A stretch of DNA of 64,000 nucleotides, taken from positions 87,219 to 151,218 of the forward strand of contig NZ_JAHKRN010000019.1 in assembly GCF_019396385.1 (NCBI RefSeq), given 5' to 3'. Under the pieces are notes generated by a model. The model searched no databases. It had not been told where the DNA came from and was given only the letters and a program-made list of their open reading frames with translations. Each line of letters opens with the position of its first letter. Position 1 is the stretch's first letter. Below are positions 6,733 through 15,234 of the stretch, one piece after another. The translations under genes were made by a program, and so were the position numbers. The stretch is from Nonomuraea harbinensis (GTDB lineage Bacteria > Actinomycetota > Actinomycetes > Streptosporangiales > Streptosporangiaceae).

Positions 6733-7737
6733 TCACGGGTGCGCCGTCGAGACCCGCTCCACCAGGTCAGGCTGGAAGACCACGTGACGGTGCTCGTGGC
6801 CGCCGGGGCTGTTGGCCTCCTCCAGCAGCATCAGCGCCGCGGTGCGGCCCAGCTGCTCGCGCGGCTGGCGGATCGACGACAGCGGCACGGCCGCCGCCGC
6901 GGCGAAGTCGATGTCGTCGTACCCGAGAATCGCCACGTCGGCGGGGACCCGCAGGCCGCGCTGGGTGAGCTCCTGCAGCACGCCCATCGCCACCAGGTCG
7001 TTCGCGCAGAACACGGCGGTGGGCCGCTCCTCGCGGGCCAGGCCGGCCAGCTCCTTGCCGGCCTGGCGGCCGGTGGCGACGGTGAGGTCCGGCAGCGGGA
7101 TCACGGTCAGCTCGCCGTCCGGGCCCAGCACACCGGCCAGGCCGTGGTGGCGGTCCTCCACCTGGCGGACGGGGAACGGCCCGCCGGCGAAGGCGATCCG
7201 CCGGTGACCCCGGTCGAGCAGGTGCCGCCCGGCGAGCCGGCCGCCGAGCACGTCGTCCACCGAGACGGCGCACCCGTAGGAGTGGCGTGACGAGCTGTCG
7301 AACGTCACCACAGGGATGCCCCGGGAGATCAGCCCGCCCAGCCGCTCCCGCTGGCCCGAGGCGTTGACCGGGGTGATCAGCACGCCCAGCGGGCGCTCCT
7401 CCTCGAACATGCGCAGCAGCCGCGCCTCCCGGGCGGCGTCCTTGCTGCTGTTGACCACCATCACGTTGACGTCCACGTCCTGCGCGGCGGTCTCGACGCC
7501 GTTCAGCACGTCGATGAAGAACGGGTTGGTCAGGTCGAGCGCGACCACGGCGATCGTCGTGCTGCGCCCGGCCCGCAACTGGCGGGCGGAGCCGTTGCGC
7601 ACGTAGCCGAGCTGGGCCACCGCCGCCTCCACCCGCATGCGGGTCTCCCTGGCCACCATCTCGGGCCGGTTGAGCACGTTGCTCACGGTGCCGACGGAAA
7701 CCCCGGCGAGTCGGGCGACGTCTTTGATGCTCGGCAT
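6733..7737 (-). CDS. LacI family transcriptional regulator
   Basis: Sugar-responsive repressor of 334 residues. The N-terminal helix-turn-helix and hinge (1-60) begin SIKDVARLAGVSVGTVSNVL; residues about 61-334 are the periplasmic-binding-protein-like effector domain, including the DLTNPFF strand, SVDDVLGG, and GYDDIDFAAAA near 270-280. The start ATG has GAGGA 3 nt upstream. The upstream region carries TTGA-ACCGTA-TCAA at 7767-7780, a likely autoregulatory operator. No sugar operon adjoins it, so its targets are elsewhere; the GH43 genes with GTTAGCG operators are possible but unproven targets. Confidence 0.9.
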   Translation of the reverse strand: MPSIKDVARLAGVSVGTVSNVLNRPEMVARETRMRVEAAVAQLGYVRNGSARQLRAGRSTTIAVVALDLTNPFFIDVLNGVETAAQDVDVNVMVVNSSKDAAREARLLRMFEEERPLGVLITPVNASGQRERLGGLISRGIPVVTFDSSSRHSYGCAVSVDDVLGGRLAGRHLLDRGHRRIAFAGGPFPVRQVEDRHHGLAGVLGPDGELTVIPLPDLTVATGRQAGKELAGLAREERPTAVFCANDLVAMGVLQELTQRGLRVPADVAILGYDDIDFAAAAAVPLSSIRQPREQLGRTAALMLLEEANSPGGHEHRHVVFQPDLVERVSTAHP

Positions 7738-7766
7738 CGTTCCTCGGTCATGAAGTGCGGCGGCGC

Positions 7767-7780
7767 TTGAACCGTATCAA
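7767..7780. promoter_or_regulatory. Putative autoregulatory LacI operator
   Basis: TTGAACCGTATCAA has TTGA/TCAA arms around a central CG, 30 bp upstream of the lacI-family start. Two of the seven base pairs of the dyad mismatch. Confidence 0.45.
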
Positions 7781-7809
7781 TGCTACGGGCGCCCCCGAGA
7801 GACCGCGTC

Positions 7810-8196
7810 TCAGCGCGGATCGCGCCGCAGCGGATGCTCGGGCGGCACCTCCACCAGCACGATCCGGTGCCCGTCGGGGTCGGCGATCCAGAGCTCGACC
7901 AGCCCCCACGGCTCCCGCCTGGCCTCGCGCAGCACGGTGACGCCCGCCCGCCGCAGCCGCTCCTCCTCCCGGCCCACGTCGCGGACCTGCAACCACAGCA
8001 TCATGCGCTCGCCCGCCGGTCCGCCGGAGTGCCCCGACAGTTCGAGGAACCCCTGCCCGAGGAAGAAGACCACGCCGGGATGGTCCGGCGGGCCGAACTC
8101 CCGGTAGACGGCCAGGCCGAGCGTCTCGGCGTAGAAACGGCGGCTGCGCTCCAGGTCGCCGGGGCGCAGCAGTACGCGGCTGCTCAGCACTTCCAT
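7810..8196 (-). CDS. VOC family protein (glyoxalase/bleomycin resistance fold)
   Basis: Metal-dependent beta-alpha-beta-beta-beta fold protein of 128 residues. Two VOC modules are visible: VLLRPGDLERSRRFYAETLG at about 8-27 and VRDVGREEERLRRAGVTVL in the second half, ending with WIADPDGHRIVLVEVP where the Glu would bind metal. Substrate unknown; such proteins often detoxify, ring-cleave or sequester small molecules. It is transcribed toward the LacI gene and lies 43 bp downstream of the RidA gene on the same strand, so the two may form a short operon controlled from the RidA/LysR divergent region. Confidence 0.85.
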   Translation of the reverse strand: MEVLSSRVLLRPGDLERSRRFYAETLGLAVYREFGPPDHPGVVFFLGQGFLELSGHSGGPAGERMMLWLQVRDVGREEERLRRAGVTVLREARREPWGLVELWIADPDGHRIVLVEVPPEHPLRRDPR

Positions 8197-8239
8197 GACC
8201 CGGAGCGTTCCCCGCCGGCACCGGATCAGGCGCCGCCGG

Positions 8240-8626
8240 TCAGGACGGGCGGCGCGCGTACACCTCGATCTCGATCTTCATGCGCGGGTCCGCGAGCCCG
8301 CAGACCAGCATCGTCGCGGCCGGGCGGACCTCGCCGAAACAGCGGCGCAGCGCGGGCCAGCAGGGCTCGAAGTCGGCGCGGTCGGGCAGCAGGTAGCGCA
8401 CCCTGACCACGTCGCCGAAGCCGCACCCCGCCTCGGCGAGCGCCGAGCCGATGTTGCGCAGGCACTGCTCGGCCTGCTCCACCACGTCGCCGGAGATCGT
8501 CATGGTGGCGTAGTCGAAGCCGGTCGTCCCGGACACGTGCACCCAGTCGCCGTCCACCACGGCGCGGGCGTAGCCGATCTGCTCCTCGAAGACCGAACCG
8601 CTGAGGATGGCGCGTCGCTCTGTCAT
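8240..8626 (-). CDS. RidA/YjgF family protein
   Basis: Trimeric enamine/imine deaminase family member of 128 residues. Visible signatures are the VVDGDWVHVSGTTGFD segment near 26-41, EQAEQCLRNIGSALAEAG in the middle, and the C-terminal VCGLADPRMKIEIEVYA, close to the family's PRVxxEIExxA ending. The second residue in that block keeps the pattern of Arg that binds the substrate carboxylate (DPRMKIEIE). I start at the ATG at 8624-8626; a GTG three codons upstream is also open. It is divergent from a LysR regulator with only 72 bp between, which suggests LysR control. Confidence 0.88.
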   Translation of the reverse strand: MTERRAILSGSVFEEQIGYARAVVDGDWVHVSGTTGFDYATMTISGDVVEQAEQCLRNIGSALAEAGCGFGDVVRVRYLLPDRADFEPCWPALRRCFGEVRPAATMLVCGLADPRMKIEIEVYARRPS

Positions 8627-8698
8627 GCGCGGCACGATAGGTGATCGGCGGCGATACGTCGAAGACGCGTGGGCTCATGGACTGATATCTCTGGGCGT

Positions 8699-9586
8699 AT
8701 GGACCGTCCCGAGCTTCCGCTGCACCACCTGCACGCGTTCGCCGTGCTCGCCGAGGAACTCCACTTCGGCCACGCGGCCGTCCGCCTCGGCATCGCGCAG
8801 CCGCCGCTGAGCCAGCAGATCCGCCGCCTGGAGGAGAGGGTCGGCCACCCGCTCTTCCACCGCGAGCCGGGCCGGATCTCCCTCACCGCCGCGGGCCGGG
8901 AGCTGCTGCCGGCCGCCCAGCGGGCCCTCGCCGGCGTCGCGGCCGGGCTCGCCGCCGCGCGGGACGCGGGAAGCGGGCGGACCGGCCGGCTGCGGATCGG
9001 GTTCGCCGCCTCACTGGCGCTGACCGTGCTGCCCGGCCTGCTGCGCGCCTTCCTGGAACGGTTCCCCGAGGTGCGGCCCGACATCCGCGAGATGACCACG
9101 GCCCCGCAGCTCGCCGCCCTGCACGACGGGACGATCGACGTCGGCCTGCTGCGCGAGCCGCACTCCGGTGAGGCGGAGCTCGGCTTCGCGACGGTGCTGA
9201 CCGAGCCCTTCGTCGCCGTCCTGCCGTCCGCGCATCCGCTGGCGTCCCTCCGGTCCGTCCCGCTGGCGCGGCTCGCGGACTCGCCGTTCGTGCTCCTGCC
9301 CCGCGCGGCGGGGCCGGGCCTGTACGACCAGATCACGGACCTGTGCGCCGGCGCGGGCTTCACCCCGCGGATCGGCCGGCACGCGGTGGAATGGCTGACG
9401 GTGTGCGCCCTGGTGGAGGCCGGGCTGGGCGTGTCACTGGCCCCGGCGAGCATCCGGCGCGTCCGGCTCGCCGGGGTCGCCTTCCGCGCGATCACGCCCG
9501 GCACGGCCCGCACCCGCGTCGCCGCCGCCTGGTGCCGTGACGACCCGAACCCGGTGGTCGCCAACTTCCTGGCGACGCTGCCCTGA
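8699..9586 (+). CDS. LysR family transcriptional regulator
   Basis: Regulator of 295 residues with the winged helix at 1-60 (HHLHAFAVLAEELHFGHAAVRLGIAQPPLSQQIRRLE) and a C-terminal type-2 periplasmic-binding-like effector domain from about residue 85 (GRLRIGFAASLALTVLPGLL). The start is the ATG at 8699, giving the usual short N-terminus; the frame opens at a GTG ten codons earlier. Divergence from the ridA-like gene fits the classical LysR arrangement of regulator and target sharing a promoter region. The effector is unknown. Confidence 0.88.
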   Translation: MDRPELPLHHLHAFAVLAEELHFGHAAVRLGIAQPPLSQQIRRLEERVGHPLFHREPGRISLTAAGRELLPAAQRALAGVAAGLAAARDAGSGRTGRLRIGFAASLALTVLPGLLRAFLERFPEVRPDIREMTTAPQLAALHDGTIDVGLLREPHSGEAELGFATVLTEPFVAVLPSAHPLASLRSVPLARLADSPFVLLPRAAGPGLYDQITDLCAGAGFTPRIGRHAVEWLTVCALVEAGLGVSLAPASIRRVRLAGVAFRAITPGTARTRVAAAWCRDDPNPVVANFLATLP

Positions 9587-9594
9587 CGAGGGGG

Positions 9595-10335
9595 TCACGC
9601 GACCTTGGCGGACGGCGCCTTCCACGTGTTGCACGCACCCGGCTTGCCGGCCTTGTGGCCCTGCCCGGCCCAGTGAGCGCGGTTGGCGGGCTTGCCGTCG
9701 TTCTTGGCGAACCTGGCATACGCCTTGGGCTGAGCGGACTTGAGGAAGGCCGGCCAGTCCTTGACGGTGCGGCCCAGGCTCTTCACCGACACGCCCTGGA
9801 GGCAGTCGGACTGCAGGCCGTACCGGCGGTTCTGCTCGTTCATCACCTTCTCCGAGCCGTCGTTCCGCAGCGCCCACCAGGCCCGGCCGATGCCGGTCTG
9901 GCCGAGGACGACGCCGCTCCACGTCCGGGTGAGCGAGGAGAGGATCTTGTCGTCCTTCTTCGCCCTGATCCAGTCGTCGGCCAGCCGCACCTTGATGACG
10001 GTGCCGCAGACCTCGGAGAAGGACTCGCGCAGGTCCATGCCGCTGGAGCAGGACTGGAGGTCGTCCTTGGCCCTGAACTCCACCTTGACCGGCTGGAAGT
10101 CCTTGATGGCCGGCTTCCACGCCTTGTTGAGACAGCCGACGAGCTTGGTGATGTACGTCCTGGTCGAGGCGGCGGTCGTGCCCTTGGCCGCCCCGCAGGA
10201 GACCTTGGGCAGCTTGGCCGCCTTGTAGAGCGCGTTGTGGGTCAGTTCAGGGGCGCCCTTGACCGGGTCGGCGTGGGCCGCACCTGACAGAAGCACCACA
10301 CCGGCGGCCACCGCCGCCGACAAACGAATGATCAT
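9595..10335 (-). CDS. Secreted metallopeptidase-like protein lacking the zinc site
   Basis: Exported protein of 246 residues; signal peptide about 1-22 ending SGAAHA. Its overall layout matches the actinobacterial secreted neutral zinc metallopeptidases: ELTHNALYKAAKLPKVSCG at the mature N-terminus, YITKLVGCLNKAWKP, a late RRYxLQxDC block and the C-terminal CNTWKAPSAKVA. Where active relatives carry HEYGHHxQ, this protein has TWSGVVLGQ (about 138-146), and the downstream Glu ligand of the RLELQADC block is replaced (RRYGLQSDC, Gly173). All zinc-binding residues therefore appear lost while the fold cysteines remain. It may be a binding protein or inhibitor rather than an enzyme. Homology is from memory of the family. 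Confidence 0.7.
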   Translation of the reverse strand: MIIRLSAAVAAGVVLLSGAAHADPVKGAPELTHNALYKAAKLPKVSCGAAKGTTAASTRTYITKLVGCLNKAWKPAIKDFQPVKVEFRAKDDLQSCSSGMDLRESFSEVCGTVIKVRLADDWIRAKKDDKILSSLTRTWSGVVLGQTGIGRAWWALRNDGSEKVMNEQNRRYGLQSDCLQGVSVKSLGRTVKDWPAFLKSAQPKAYARFAKNDGKPANRAHWAGQGHKAGKPGACNTWKAPSAKVA

Positions 10336-10377
10336 GACGCGGAATCGTACGGCCCGCGCCCGTGGAATGGCCAGCCG

Positions 10378-11172
10378 TCACGTCACGTCACGGGTGATCA
10401 TGACCGGGCAGGGCGCGTGCTGGGCGCAGTACTCGCTGGTGGACCCGAGCAGGACGCCTTCCAGCCGGCTGCGGCCGTGGGAACCGAGGACGAGCAGGTC
10501 CGCCTCGGCGCCGAGCCTCGTCAGCACGTCGGCGGGGTGGCCCTGGACGACGAGGGGCCGGGCCTTGACGCCGGTCTCGGCCAGTTCGCGGTCCAGCGTG
10601 CGCTCGCCCCACTCCATCAGCCGGTCGGTGTCGGGCTTGACCAGTTCGATCCCGACGGAGTCCCAGTGCACGGCGTGCACGGCGTGCAGGTCGACGCCGC
10701 GCAGCGCGGCTTCCTCGGCCGCCACCCGCAGGGCGTGCCGGGCGTGCTCCGATCCGTCGACCGCGGCGATCACATGGCTGTGCGAGTCGGACAGGCGCGG
10801 CAGGTCCGGGACGACGGTCACCGGGCAGGGCGCCTGGTACAGGCAGGCCTTGCTGACCGAGCCGAGCAGCAGCCCGGCGAGCCGGTTGTGGCCCCGCGAA
10901 CCGACGACGAGCAGGTCACCGGGGGAGCAGGCGGCGATGAGGCCGGCCGAGGCACCGCCGTGGCCGAAGCGCGGTTCGGCGTAGCCCCGGGTGATGTCGC
11001 CGGCCGCCCGGCGCAGGTCTTCCTCGGTCTTCTCGCCGGTCGCCGATGTCCGGTCCGGCAGGATCGTCCAGGGCTGGAGCTCGGCGCGGTGCAGGCGAGC
11101 CTGGCCGAGCGCCCACCCGAGCGCCCTGACGGAGCCCGGCGAGCCGTCGAATCCGGCGATGACGCGTTCCAC
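10378..11172 (-). CDS. Universal stress protein, tandem UspA domains
   Basis: Cytoplasmic ATP-binding stress protein of 264 residues with two UspA domains (about 1-135 and 140-264). Each ends with the ATP-binding pattern: GSRGHNRLAGLLLGSVS in the first and GSHGRSRLEGVLLGSTS in the second, followed by APCPVxV/I strands. The GTG at 11170-11172 was chosen because AAGGAGG lies 8 nt upstream and VIAGFDGS, the usual first strand, begins four codons later; the frame is open far upstream but that part is antisense to another gene. It diverges from the nitrite-reductase gene, and the shared gap contains DosR-like boxes, as is usual for tandem USPs of hypoxia regulons. Confidence 0.9.
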   Translation of the reverse strand: MERVIAGFDGSPGSVRALGWALGQARLHRAELQPWTILPDRTSATGEKTEEDLRRAAGDITRGYAEPRFGHGGASAGLIAACSPGDLLVVGSRGHNRLAGLLLGSVSKACLYQAPCPVTVVPDLPRLSDSHSHVIAAVDGSEHARHALRVAAEEAALRGVDLHAVHAVHWDSVGIELVKPDTDRLMEWGERTLDRELAETGVKARPLVVQGHPADVLTRLGAEADLLVLGSHGRSRLEGVLLGSTSEYCAQHAPCPVMITRDVT

Positions 11173-11306
11173 GGAAATGTCCTCCTTGGCGTGGTGGAGC
11201 AGATGATCTCGCGGCGTGGTCGCTTGTCGAGGGCGGTGGGGCGCCCCATACCCCGGGTCACGCTCCGTACGCGGCTTCCTTGACCCCGTCTGCCGATCGG
11301 GTGGAA

Positions 11307-11342
11307 AAGGACTTTGGTCCTTCCCGAGATGACCTTCGGCCC
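11307..11342. promoter_or_regulatory. DosR-like box pair between USP and nitrite reductase genes
   Basis: AAGGAC-TTTG-GTCCTT at 11307-11322 is a perfect dyad and matches 8 of 10 positions of GGGAC-N4-GTCCC. A weaker copy, ATGAC-CTTC-GGCCC at 11329-11342 (7 of 10), has its centre 21 bp away, two helical turns. The mycobacterial DosR consensus has the same arms and spacing. Confidence 0.6.
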
Positions 11343-11406
11343 CCGACCGGCGGCCTGAGCTCGCCCTACGTTGGTCACGTCCCTCCCGGAAGTGGAGCAA
11401 CCGCCC

Positions 11407-14400
11407 GTGCCGACGACCCGTGCGCACCCCGGCCCCCGCCTGGCCGCCGGGCGGCTCCCCCTGCTGGCCGGGGCCGCGGTGGCGCTGGTCGCGGGCCTGT
11501 TCGGCGGAGTGGCCCTGCTGGTCGCCTGGCTGCCCGCCCCCGCGGCGTTCACGGAGCAGCACGGGCCGCTGATGGCGCTGGGCTTCCTGGGCACGCTCAT
11601 CTCGCTGGAACGGGCGGTGGCGCTCCGGCAGCTCTGGGGATACGCGGCCCCCGCGCTGTCCGCTTTCGGGGCGGTCGCCCTGGCCGCCGGCGCCGAACAG
11701 GCCGGCAAGGCGGCGCTGACCGCCGCCGCCGGCTGGCTGGTGGCCGTCTACGTCGCGCTGCTGGGCCGGCGGGTGAGCCGCGAGACGCTCATGCAGCTGG
11801 CCGGCGCGCTGGCCTGGTTCGGCGGCGGCCTGCTGTGGCTGGCCGGACGGCCGATCCCGGAGCTGGTGGTCTGGTTCGCCGCCTTCCACGTGCTGACCAT
11901 CGCCGCCGAACGGCTGGAGCTGGCGCACGTCGTCTTCCTGCGACCCGGGGCGTGGGGCGGCCTGGTGGCCGCGGCCGCGCTGGTCGGCGGCGGCGCCCTC
12001 GTCTCGTTCGCCGACCCGGCCATGGGCGCGCGGACGGCCGGGGCCGGGATGGTCCTGGTCGCCGTCTGGCTGGCCTGGCGCGACGTGGCCCGCCACACCG
12101 TCCGCGGCTCCGGCCTGCCCCGGTACGCCGCCGCGTGCCTGCTGGCCGGCTACGCCTGGCTCGGCGTGGCGGGAGCCCTGTGGGCCGCCACCGGCCTGTC
12201 GTCCGGCCGCTACCTGTACGACGCGGCCCTGCACGCGCTGTTCCTCGGATTCGTGATGTCGATGGTCTTCGGCCACGCCCCGGTGATCCTGCCGGCGGTG
12301 CTGCGGGTGCGGCTCCCGTACCGGCCCGTTCTGTACGCGCCGCTGACGCTGCTGCACGTGGCCGTGGCCGCCCGGGTCGCCGGTGACCTGGCCGCCCTGG
12401 ACGCGGTCCGCACACTCGGCGGCGTCCTGGCCGTGTTCTCCCTGCTCTTGTTCGCCGGATGCGCCGTCGCGGCGTCGCGCTCGCGGTCCGGTCACGATAA
12501 GGAGGTGCCGGCGGTGAACCCCGTCGAGATCCGTCAGAGGCCGGGTGCCCCGAGCACGCCGCCGCAGCGCCCGCGCGCGTCGTGGCACCTGCGGGCGAAC
12601 GCGATCGTGGTCGGCTGGCTGGCCCTCACCGTCGCGGTGGCGCTGGCCGGCGACGTGCTGCCGGCGCCGCGCTGGCTGCTGATCCACGTGTTCCTGCTCG
12701 GCGGGGTCTCCACCGCGATCCTCATCTGGAGCGAGCACTTCACCGTCGCGCTGCTGCGCACCAGGACCCCCGCGCAGACGGCGAGCCTCACCCGGCTCGC
12801 GCTGCTCAACGCCGCCACGATCGCGATCCTGTACGGGGTCGCCGCCGGTCCCTGGCCGCTCGCCGCGGCCGGCGCGGGCGTGGTGGTGGCCGTGGTGCTG
12901 TGGCACGCGTACGTGCTGGTCGCGCTGCTGCGCCGGGCGCTGCCCGGCAGGTTCGGGCACGTCATCGGCTGGTACGTGAGCGCGGCCGGCGCTTTGGCGG
13001 CCGGTGGCGTGCTCGGCGGGCTGCTGGCCGCGCACGTCCCGCACGCCGATGCCCACGAGCGCATGCAGGCCGCGCACGCCGAGGTGAACCTGCTCGGCTG
13101 GGTGGGGCTGACCGTGCTCGGCACGCTGTTCACGCTGTGGCCGACCGTGCTGCGCACCCGCATGCCCGATCGGACCCGCCGGGCCTCCAGGATCGGGCTG
13201 TGGCTGGCCGCCCCCGGCCTGGCGGTGACCGTGGCCGGGCTGCTGACCGGCTGGCGGTGGGCCGCGGTCGCCGGGCTGGCCGCCTACGCGGCCGGCACCG
13301 TGGCGGCGCTGGCACCGCTGGCCGAGGCGGTGCGCCGGCGGCGCCCGCACACCGGGGCGGCCTGGACGATGGGAGCGGGCGTCGTCTGGTTCGGGATCGC
13401 GCTGGCCGCGAACCTGGCGATCGTGGCCACCCGTCCGGCCGCCGAGGTCACCGCCGGGCTGGATCCGCTGCTGCCGCTGGTGCTCGCCGGGTTCGTCGCC
13501 CAGGTGCTGCTCGGCTCGCTGCTGCACCTGCTCCCTGCGGTGCTGGGCGGCGGCCCGGCCCGTTTCAAGGAGAACGCGGCGCTGCTGGAGCGCGGCTGGG
13601 CGGTGCGGCTGGCGGCCTTCAACCTCGGGGTGCCGCTACTGGCGCTGCCGGTGCCCGCGCCCCTGCGCCTGCTCGGCTGGGCACTCGTGCTCGCCGCGAC
13701 CGCCGCGTTCGTGACCCTGGCCACGATCGCCCTGACCCGTTCCCGAGCGCTCGGGCGTACGCGCCCCGCAGCCGAGAAGACAACCGTCACGACACCAGGC
13801 CACGGCCCCACCGGCGGCGTCGCGCCACGCAGCGGCTCCATCGGTGGCGCGACGGCCGACGGTAGTGACGGGACTGGTGGTGGGTGGCGGCGGGCTTGGC
13901 CCGGGCTGGCCGGGGTGGTGGTGGGGATTCTGCTGACGGCGGCGGCGGTCGTGGTGTCGACGACCGGTGGTGAAGGGACGGCGGAAAGGGTCACCGCTAC
14001 GGGGGCGCGGACGGTCGAGGTGACCCTGGCCGGGATGAGCATCAGGCCCTCGGTGATCGAGGCCGCCCCCGGCACCGTGCTGACGCTGCGCGTCACCAAC
14101 ACCGACGCCCAGCGGCACGACCTGCGGCTGGCCACCGGCGAGCGCACCCCGCTGCTGGGCCGCGGCGAGAGCGCCACGCTCACGCTGCCGCCCCTGGCGG
14201 AGGCGGTCGACGGCTGGTGCACCGTGGCCGGGCACCGCGCCGCGGGCATGACCATGCGCATCGTCCCCGCCGGCACCGCGCACGGCGGCCACGCCACCGG
14301 CGGCGACACCGGCGGCGACACCGGCGGCGACACTGCGGCCCCCGCCCGCCTCGACCTGTCCGCGCCCATGTCACCGGAATGGACCCCGCACGACGCGACG

Positions 14401-15222
14401 CTCAAGCCCGCGCCGGGAGGCGTGGAACACCAGGTCGAGATCCGCGTGGACGACCAGGCCGTCCAGGAGGTCGCGCCCGGCGTGCGGCAGCGCGTGTGGA
14501 CGTTCAACGGCAAGGTTCCTGGCCCGGTGCTGCGCGGCAAGGTCGGCGACACCTTCACGGTCACGTTCGTGAACGGCGGCACGATGGGCCACGGCATCGA
14601 CTTCCACGCCGGGGCGAACGCGCCGGACGAGGTCATGCGCACCATCGAGCCGGGCGAACGCCTCACCTACCGCTTCCGCGCCGGGCACGCCGGAGCCTGG
14701 CTGTACCACTGCTCGACCATGCCGATGACGCAGCACATCGCGAACGGCATGTACGGCGCGGTGATCATCGATCCGCCGGAGCTGCCGGAGGTGGACCGCG
14801 AGTACCTCCTGGTGCAGGGCGAGCTCCACCTCGGCGAGCCGGGCGGCGACGCCCAGGTGGCCAAGATCCGCGAGGGACGTCCCGACGGCTGGATGTTCAA
14901 CGGCACCGCCGCCGGGTACGACCACGCGCCACTGGCGGCGAAGGCCGGGGAGCGGGTGCGGATCTGGGCCGTCGCCGCAGGTCCTAGCTCGGGCACGGCA
15001 CTGCACGTCGTGGGGGCGCCGTTCGACACGATCTACAAGGAGGGCGCGTACCGGCTGCGGAAGGACGACGCGGGCGGCGCGCAGGTGCTGGATCTGGCCC
15101 CCGCCCAGGGCGGCTTCGCCGAGCTGGTCTTCCCGGAGGCGGGCACGTACCCGGTCGTGGACCACACGATGCGCCAGGCGGAGGCCGGCGCGCACGGCCT
15201 GTTCAAGGTGAGCGCCCGTTGA
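11407..15222 (+). CDS. NnrS-like membrane protein fused in frame to a copper nitrite reductase-type protein
   Basis: One open frame of 1271 residues holding what look like two genes. Residues 1-369 form a polytopic membrane protein of about ten helices, with LMALGFLGTLISLERA and LHALFLGFVMSMVFGHAPVILP recalling NnrS/haem-copper membrane proteins. At residue 370 an internal GTG with a strong Shine-Dalgarno starts a second unit of 902 residues: more NnrS-like helices (about 390-770), a cupredoxin-like stretch (about 865-945), and a two-domain copper nitrite reductase/multicopper oxidase region (about 1000-1271) with HGIDFH and the type-1 copper set H1101, C1102, H1110, M1115. The likely role is anaerobic nitrite or NO metabolism. 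I prefer the GTG at 11407 (GGAG 9 nt upstream) to the TTG at 11371. Whether one or two polypeptides are made is open. Confidence 0.72.
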   Translation: MPTTRAHPGPRLAAGRLPLLAGAAVALVAGLFGGVALLVAWLPAPAAFTEQHGPLMALGFLGTLISLERAVALRQLWGYAAPALSAFGAVALAAGAEQAGKAALTAAAGWLVAVYVALLGRRVSRETLMQLAGALAWFGGGLLWLAGRPIPELVVWFAAFHVLTIAAERLELAHVVFLRPGAWGGLVAAAALVGGGALVSFADPAMGARTAGAGMVLVAVWLAWRDVARHTVRGSGLPRYAAACLLAGYAWLGVAGALWAATGLSSGRYLYDAALHALFLGFVMSMVFGHAPVILPAVLRVRLPYRPVLYAPLTLLHVAVAARVAGDLAALDAVRTLGGVLAVFSLLLFAGCAVAASRSRSGHDKEVPAVNPVEIRQRPGAPSTPPQRPRASWHLRANAIVVGWLALTVAVALAGDVLPAPRWLLIHVFLLGGVSTAILIWSEHFTVALLRTRTPAQTASLTRLALLNAATIAILYGVAAGPWPLAAAGAGVVVAVVLWHAYVLVALLRRALPGRFGHVIGWYVSAAGALAAGGVLGGLLAAHVPHADAHERMQAAHAEVNLLGWVGLTVLGTLFTLWPTVLRTRMPDRTRRASRIGLWLAAPGLAVTVAGLLTGWRWAAVAGLAAYAAGTVAALAPLAEAVRRRRPHTGAAWTMGAGVVWFGIALAANLAIVATRPAAEVTAGLDPLLPLVLAGFVAQVLLGSLLHLLPAVLGGGPARFKENAALLERGWAVRLAAFNLGVPLLALPVPAPLRLLGWALVLAATAAFVTLATIALTRSRALGRTRPAAEKTTVTTPGHGPTGGVAPRSGSIGGATADGSDGTGGGWRRAWPGLAGVVVGILLTAAAVVVSTTGGEGTAERVTATGARTVEVTLAGMSIRPSVIEAAPGTVLTLRVTNTDAQRHDLRLATGERTPLLGRGESATLTLPPLAEAVDGWCTVAGHRAAGMTMRIVPAGTAHGGHATGGDTGGDTGGDTAAPARLDLSAPMSPEWTPHDATLKPAPGGVEHQVEIRVDDQAVQEVAPGVRQRVWTFNGKVPGPVLRGKVGDTFTVTFVNGGTMGHGIDFHAGANAPDEVMRTIEPGERLTYRFRAGHAGAWLYHCSTMPMTQHIANGMYGAVIIDPPELPEVDREYLLVQGELHLGEPGGDAQVAKIREGRPDGWMFNGTAAGYDHAPLAAKAGERVRIWAVAAGPSSGTALHVVGAPFDTIYKEGAYRLRKDDAGGAQVLDLAPAQGGFAELVFPEAGTYPVVDHTMRQAEAGAHGLFKVSAR
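12499..12516 (+). promoter_or_regulatory. Internal ribosome binding site and GTG start
   Basis: AAGGAGG at 12499-12505 lies 8 nt before an in-frame GTG at 12514-12516, inside the long nitrite-reductase reading frame. A TAA in another frame overlaps the Shine-Dalgarno (12498-12500), the arrangement expected if the upstream gene once stopped here. This suggests independent translation of the 902-residue downstream part. Confidence 0.6.
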
Positions 15223-15234
15223 GCGGAGCCATGC

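Noticed and set aside
8636..8698. A possible LysR T-N11-A box between ridA and lysR genes
   Set aside because: Several overlapping T...A spacings exist and none forms a clear dyad; position is suggestive but the sequence is not.
10378..13527. A 1049-codon minus-strand open frame extending upstream of the universal stress gene
   Set aside because: Only the last 264 codons encode a recognisable protein; the rest is antisense to the nitrite-reductase gene and has the Arg/Gly/Pro/His-rich composition of shadow frames in GC-rich DNA.
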